Assembly: GCA_018292915.2 (NCBI GenBank)
Contig: JACVVK020000326.1
Location: 136,001 to 200,000 of the forward strand
DNA from: Batillaria attramentaria
Lineage: Eukaryota; Mollusca; Gastropoda; Batillariidae
Reading direction: 5' to 3'
Length of the DNA stretch: 64,000 nucleotides
How positions within the stretch are numbered: position 1 is the first letter of the stretch; each line of letters opens with the position of its first letter. This document shows, in pieces, positions 58,150 to 64,000 of this stretch. The position numbers and the translations under genes were made by a program. A model generated the notes under the pieces. The model did not search any database. It was not told where the DNA came from and saw only the letters and a list, made by a program, of their open reading frames with translations.

Positions 58150-59499
58150 CGTTGATATGAGTGTGAGTTTCTTGCGTCAGTCAGCTTGGGCGGGGAGGGA
58201 CCTCGGACTCGGATGAGGGGAAGGAGAGAATGATAGTCACTAGGGACGGAGGAGGCTGGGTGCCACTACCGAATAAGAGACAACAGCTGGCTGGACAACA
58301 CTGAACAAAGGCTCGGCAAATCACAGGGATGTCGTTTGGGGTCGGATCTCGGCGAAAAGCCGATTTTTTTTTTGTGTGTGTGGAAAAAGCCGATAATCTG
58401 TCATGTCGGCTGGCCGAGCCGAAGTTTTCACGAGTGAATCGGCTCGATTATGTCCGTTTCTGCGAGATTCCTGTGCTGGCTGGACTAATTTCCAAGGGAC
58501 AGTCACACTCACAGTCCCACTTTTTCTTGGATTTGTGTTGAATGTTTGGTAGACAGCATTCTAAAGTTCAGGGAAATTAAGTTTCTGTTAAATTTTGTTA
58601 TTTTACTCTAAAGACTTGTTTTATTGTGAGGATATTATCTACAGAACACCTTTAATTCATGGAGGTGGAGGGAGCACGTAACAGTTAGGGAATCTAGTCG
58701 AAAAAAACTTGTGAAAGTGCTTCGGCAGAGAGAGCCGAAACTTTCTGTAAAAAGCTGAAACTTTCATGGCTGTTTCGGCTAAATCGCCGGAGAAAAAAAA
58801 TCCTGGCAACATCACTGAATCAGTTGTGGTCTTTGTGTCATCCTGCCAGTGTTCTAGTAATTTGTGTCACGTCAGTCACTGAGTCGGGTCAGTCAGTCGC
58901 TGTCTTTGTTCTTTCCCCTACAATGACCTGACAAAATACGGGGCCGGACCAACCTTGACTCACTCCCTGGCACTGCACCGACCTCACAGTCACATCGGAA
59001 TTACGGTCAGCGCACACAGGCACCAAGATCAATACTTGTACTGTCTGGCATCAGGACTCGGTGAGGCAGCGCCTGGAGGCAACAGTCACAGCGGTCAGCC
59101 CTAAGTCTGCGGATTAGTGGCACGTAAGCAGCACTAATGAAATGTGACAGTAGCCGATGAAGTCGCCACAACTAACGGTTCAGATTTGCTCAGTGTGTTC
59201 GATGTGATTTGTGTACCATATTTGCACAGTCTAGTGACCTTTACGGCAAATCCTCAGTACTGCTTTTACACGGCTGAAAGATACTGGCTCATCAGTTTCG
59301 GAGTCGTCTGGCCGCGTCTAGTGCTATTCAAACAACTGAAACTGAAAGACAGCAGCACCAGCTGGGTAAGTCTAGGAAATTGTTCTGTCGAGACTTCTTA
59401 TAATGTTCGAGTCTTCTTTGTCCCCGCTGCAGTGTCGTCCTTCTGGATGCACATTGATAAGCGACTTTTCAGTCAGACATGCGTGTATGTCTGGGCGAG

Positions 59500-59537
<38 letters not shown>

Positions 59538-61540
59538 GGGGGGGGGGGGTCTACTAGTTCTGCTTACTATACAGACTCGGGTGCCAGTGCTCTCTCTCTC
59601 TCTCTCTCTCTCAGTCTCAGTCTCTCCACCGTTGCCCCGTCTTTGATACCACCCGTATGTGGTGGAATAGGACGTTAAACCCCCAAACACCCACCCAGTC
59701 CCAGTGTCTCAGTCTTTCTGCAGTCCGCACTTCCGTTCAGTCTAGGCTCGTTGATACGGCAGTCGATTCATTGTTTGTCCGGAAACATTCATCCGGATTG
59801 GAGAGACGGATTTTGTCGGCTGCTATTCGTTCATTCACTTTTTTTTTTTAAAGAAGGGGGGGGGGGAGGGTCGGCTTCAGTCAGTTTACTGGCAGCAATT
59901 TATTCATGGGACAGCCAGTTGTTGGTCGCCGTGAATACCAGATGGCAGTCGTGGCGCATTCATTATTCCCTAACAGTTCCTCTTTATGTCTTTGTTTGGC
60001 TGCAGAACAAAGCTGGGCGGTTTTTTATTTCACCGCCCGATACCCTTTCCCCCGTGTTTGAAAAGAGGGAAACTGATTACATTGAAAGGGCAAGGTCATA
60101 AAATAGAGCTGGGTCACGTGACGGCATACCTGTTTGAGGTCTTTACCCGACTCAGGGTACAGAAAGAGCAGAATTCAAAGTGTGTACGCGGCCGGAAAGT
60201 ATCTCTAGTCATAATATTCAAAAGCGGTAATGTTTAATAGGCCATGCCGAATTACCATGTCCTTTTTATGTAGTATTTGTTGTTGTGCACTTGAACTGAT
60301 AAGATCCGAGCGGCAGCTGAGTGAAAAGAGGGGATAAAAAGCAGTCTTATGTTTATCGAAGTTTGAAAACAATTGTTGAGTCGTCAGCGACAAGATCACT
60401 ATAGTAAGATTTCTCAGACCTTATTACGACTTTCGGTCTTTGATTGACCCTTTCAGATCAGTTATTCATAAGTCGACTGATTGAATTATATTATATCATG
60501 CTATTATTATTATTATTATTATTATTTTCAGTCCCGCCGCGTGCCCAGTTACAGCATTCACGTGACTTGATCAGTTCGGACTGGCGTCTATGGTGAGATG
60601 GCGCCGGGTCGGGGGTGGCCGGGCAGGGCTGTATATTATTGATTTTCAGAGCGGTTGGGACGATATGCAAACTTTCTGTCTGTCTGATGCAGGTTTACGC
60701 TATCTTTACGAACACGCCTGTGCCAAACCACATATTGGGCGATTGTGTGCTTTGCGCGGCCATACATGTATTTCCATTCTAAAAATGTAGAAGTCGTGTA
60801 CGTTTTTACGCACAGCTCTATGTTCAAATTGTATGTAGCGGTAACTTAACTCAATTCCTATCAAGTAAGTTTGAGGATGTGCACCAGTGGCCTCACTATT
60901 AAAAAAATCATAATTAATTCAGTTGTGGATTTCAATTTGGCTTAGCGGGAGAGTTGCACTTTGATTAAATACATGTACTTATACTCGTGTCTGTTGCAGT
61001 AAGAGCCCATAAGGAACCGTTAATCTCGCCTGAGTTTCGCATAGGGGGCCGAAAGAGAGAGAGAGAGAGAGAGAGTAAAAAATGGGGGATACTCGTCCGC
61101 GGTACGAAATGTGTTAAACGTTTCTAACGCAATCCTTTGTTCAAAACCTTCATCAGTAAAACTTTTACACTGTTCCGTATCTGTATTCAAACCATGGGGT
61201 TTGCCGGTGTGTGCACAGAGTTTGCGTAACCACGGAAGCGGCTCGCCTACCGTTTACATTGACCGTCCTTAATTCAGTTTCATTTAAAGTCCTGGAGGGT
61301 CCTTTCCCCGAGTGAAGTCATGGTGTGTCTGTGCTTGTGCATTTGATTGAACGAGAAATGTCGTTTGCATCCGTCTGCACCGACCGGCACTGCCAGACGA
61401 CATTAACCTTATAGAGGCAGTAAATAATAGAGAGTCGAGAATTAACGTCAGTGGGTGGAAATCGGATTCTGGTTAGAAGTATCGATTTATCAAAATTTAA
61501 TTACCACCTGTCGAACGGGTGTGCATAATCTCCCAGCAAC
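58150..61540. other. Unassigned region with a second possible first exon
   Basis: No recognised coding sequence. A good donor CTGG|GTAAGT at 59365/59366 ends a segment (about 58980-59365) that could be another untranslated first exon. SINE family 1 tail at 59625-59697; oligo-G at about 59537-59548; (ATT)n near 60505-60530. The 137-codon open frame at 59144-59557 runs into a GT tract and looks fortuitous. Confidence 0.5.
59625..59697 (+). mobile_element. SINE family 1, 3' fragment
   Basis: CCCCGTCTTTGATACCACCC, GTATGTGGTGGAATAGGACG and TTAAACCCCCAAACACCCAC match the tail of 42095-42271. Confidence 0.5.
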
Positions 61541-61544
61541 TTGA

Positions 61545-61560
61545 CACGCACGCGCGCGCG

Positions 61561-61629
<69 letters not shown>
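61545..61629 (+). repeat. (CG)n(CA)n microsatellite
   Basis: About 25 bp of alternating CG and 58 bp of CA, a Z-DNA-prone purine/pyrimidine alternation. Confidence 0.5.
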
Positions 61630-61631
<2 letters not shown>

Positions 61632-64000
61632 TGCGCTGGAGAAGATTGATGAGGGCATGTGCATTGTTGATCTCCGCCAGGAATCGATTTGAAACCGCAG
61701 TGGTGGGCAGCGTATTAAATACTCCTAAATAGTCCAGATGTCAATAAAATATCCTAAATTCCTAGAATGGGAACCATTGATTTTGGAAGCTGAATCAATG
61801 AACAGTCCTGTAGTCAGCAAAACTAATGATTCTAAAATTTGCATCCTTTTGGTGGGGGAAGGGGAAGGGGCGATGGGGTGGTCTTTTTCTTCCTTATGAT
61901 GGTTGAGTCCAGGACTCTGCGGTATCGAACAGTTTATTATAGGGTCCTTGGTTGGGTGTTAACAACTTTTGGTACTGCCTGTATCAGTTTCACAATGATG
62001 CGCCACTCTGGCATCTGTATGTACTTTTACTTATTCATTTTTATGTTATTTTATTTTATTGTTCACGAGGTTCCTTTCGATGGTCTTCGTGTACCATTTT
62101 TGAGTTGGAACTAGTGTGGACCGACCTCCGACCACCAGAGGGTTTTTTTTGTTTTTTTTTTAATGGACACGAGTGGCCAAACCGGAATGCGATAAAAACG
62201 TTGGCGTATCCAGCATTCCTAGTACTGAGTCACTTTTGCGAGGGCAAAGAATTAATCTTATCCTCATTCTGGGCCATCCGGACACGATTTGTTGCCCTGG
62301 CGTGCGCACTAAAACGTCTTTCACAGGGTAGTATTCATTTCAGACCCCGCGAGCCGCAGCAATCAACCTGAGATGTGTACAAGTTTCTCTAGGCGTAGAT
62401 CCGTCTTGAACGTTACAAACCCACGACGGGCGCTAATGTATTGTGGCGTGGGTGGCGGTGAAAACAAACACGCACTCCACCTTCGTTGGAAAACTGTGTA
62501 TGGCGGTGTTGTTTGTTTTGGGGATAGGGTGACTAACGCGATGGTGGCACTCGGGTTGACGCTCAGTGTTGGTAGGAGTCTAGTCTGGTTAGCAAATGCT
62601 CTATTCACTTTTGGAGTGGCTGGTTATTATCTGAGTATGTGACCTTTTCAATACAAATTTTCAATGGCTGCTAAAACGGGAATTAGAGACAGATATGACT
62701 TGATAGTTTAGTTGATAAGAATTGTTGGTGTGTGTAGTGTACGTGTAACAATATGTACCGCTCACTCGAGGAGGAAGATGGTGGTTATGATCAGTGTTGA
62801 TCATTTCTGGATCGTCAGAAATTTAAATGGAGTCAGTAAAAAATCACGGCTGACTCAGTACTCCTGTTGTGATCTCAGTAGAATCCGCTTTCATCCGTCC
62901 TCCCCCCCCCCCCCTTCCCTCCTGCCTACCCCGCCCAACTTCAGGCCGTTGACACATCATGCCTTTCTTCATAACTGTAGTGAAGATAAAAACTTGCCCA
63001 GCAAAGGTCGTTCTGTGACTGCGTTGTTGCGGGCGGCCAGGTATGGAACTGCGCATGCCCGGTGCCTGGGAGGACGACAGATGGCGCTACCTTTTTACTG
63101 CCGTATGAATCTCATAAACGCACCAGTACATTGTCGGTACCAAATCCCTCTCCCTCTCCGTTTTCATACTCCTAAAATGCTTATTTCATGATTAATCACT
63201 GACACGTCGGCCGTGACAATTAGTTATGGAGGGAATTTGTCCAGATGTACACCACACAGATTGTACACACAAGAAAGAAGAAAACTAGTATAATAAATAA
63301 ATAAATAAATAAATAAATAAATCCTAAGAATATCAAGAAAAGAACACCCATACCAGGACAGACCGACCGGCATATGACAGGCACTGACTGTCAGACACAA
63401 GACAGGACACCTCTAAAAACAGACCATTGATTGTGAGACGATCAGCCTGGCGGCGGTACACACCAGCGACGAAGGAATATCCCACCCAAAGCATCGTTGA
63501 TTGTGGTGAAACGTTAAGAGGAGGACCAGAAATGCAGTTTGTAAACACTTAAAAAAAAAAAGCTGTTCAAAGGGTATGCGACGTTCACGGCCAAATTTAC
63601 ACAATAATGCAAAGAGTGTACAGCAGATAGTAAGTAGTGATGAAGATACGCTGATGGCCGTGCAGTTTTGATGTAGGGTTGCAAAAGATAATGTGACATG
63701 GTGCGGGCGGGGGCAGGTGTGTGTATGGGGGGGGGGGGGGGCGCAGTTTGGTCGACAGGTTTTGAGTGAATTTTATGCTCATCGACCATCAGATGCCGCC
63801 AGGGATACAACAACATTACAAAACCTTATTTCATTAATTGCTGACTGATGTGAATGTCCAGAATTCATTATGTTCAATCAATCACGCGGTAAAGGATCGC
63901 ACTGGTGCGCATGCGGTGTGGATGATGCGTGAAGGAACAGAACAATGGCTTGAACAATTAGCAGAAAAGTAGATGCCGTGAGGGGCAATTACTGAATTAA
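61630..64000. other. Right end of the window, no gene supported
   Basis: I see only low-complexity marks: oligo-C near 62900, (AAAT)n at about 63290-63322 and oligo-G near 63727. The open frames here show no domain, no splice-phase logic and no recognised similarity. It could be intron of a gene whose first exons lie further left. Confidence 0.5.

Noticed and set aside
59144..59557. 137-codon open frame as a gene
   Set aside because: No recognised domain, and it runs into a GT microsatellite. The only supporting feature is a donor at 59365, which also fits an untranslated exon.
62712..63191. 159-codon open frame near the right end
   Set aside because: Low-complexity proline run from oligo-C, no domain and no splice context.
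1..64000. CRISPR array, bacterial operons or viral genes
   Set aside because: Repeats are eukaryotic SINE/MITE/microsatellite types and all four genes are spliced. Nothing viral or bacterial was recognised.

Overview
This is a spliced nuclear-genome window from an animal, most likely a marine mollusc and plausibly a gastropod. The genes have many short exons and introns of 0.1-4 kb. The introns are full of long (GT)n/(AC)n tracts, oligo-G and oligo-C runs, tRNA-derived SINEs, small inverted-repeat elements and LINE 3' ends. The palindrome TACATGTA recurs throughout. The taxon is inferred from this character and from protein similarity recalled from memory; no search was run.

Four protein genes can be rebuilt exon by exon. 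Every junction was checked for reading phase. (1) 1-10186, minus: the N-terminal part (389 codons, 10 exons) of an IQCH-like gene that runs off the left edge. (2) 10383-15268, plus: AAGAB (alpha/gamma-adaptin-binding protein p34), 9 exons, 359 aa. (3) 20187-44452, minus: a 27-exon gene for a 1541-aa protein with coiled coils, a von Willebrand A domain, two MIB/HERC2 domains and a C-terminal WWE domain. I do not recognise it as a named family. (4) 46495-54548, plus: POLK (DNA polymerase kappa), 12 exons, 1172 aa, with two UBZ fingers and a terminal PIP-like box.

IQCH and AAGAB are head to head with only 196 bp between start codons. AAGAB and the vWA gene are tail to tail. The vWA gene and POLK are head to head across about 2 kb. 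The IQCH/AAGAB pairing is the same as in human 15q23, so it looks like very old microsynteny with a shared promoter. The genes do not form a pathway: they act in sperm/ciliary biology (IQCH), clathrin-adaptor assembly (AAGAB), translesion DNA synthesis (POLK) and, by inference only, ubiquitin or ADP-ribose recognition (vWA gene).

From 54549 to 64000 no coding gene could be supported. The first 1.5 kb is probably the POLK 3' UTR carrying a reversed SINE. Beyond about 56400 there is a CpG-rich segment and two possible untranslated first exons of a gene lying to the right.

The most interesting items are the unusual domain set of the vWA gene, a truncated duplicate of one of its exons, an AAGAB donor-site region that has become a tandem array, an apparent GC donor in POLK, a cluster of TGACGTCA sites in a vWA-gene intron, a 94-bp near-perfect hairpin with TTAA ends, and several small inverted-repeat elements present in more than one copy.

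[Format note: the original answer gave no confidence values; every 0.5 in features is a placeholder required by the schema, not an assessment.]
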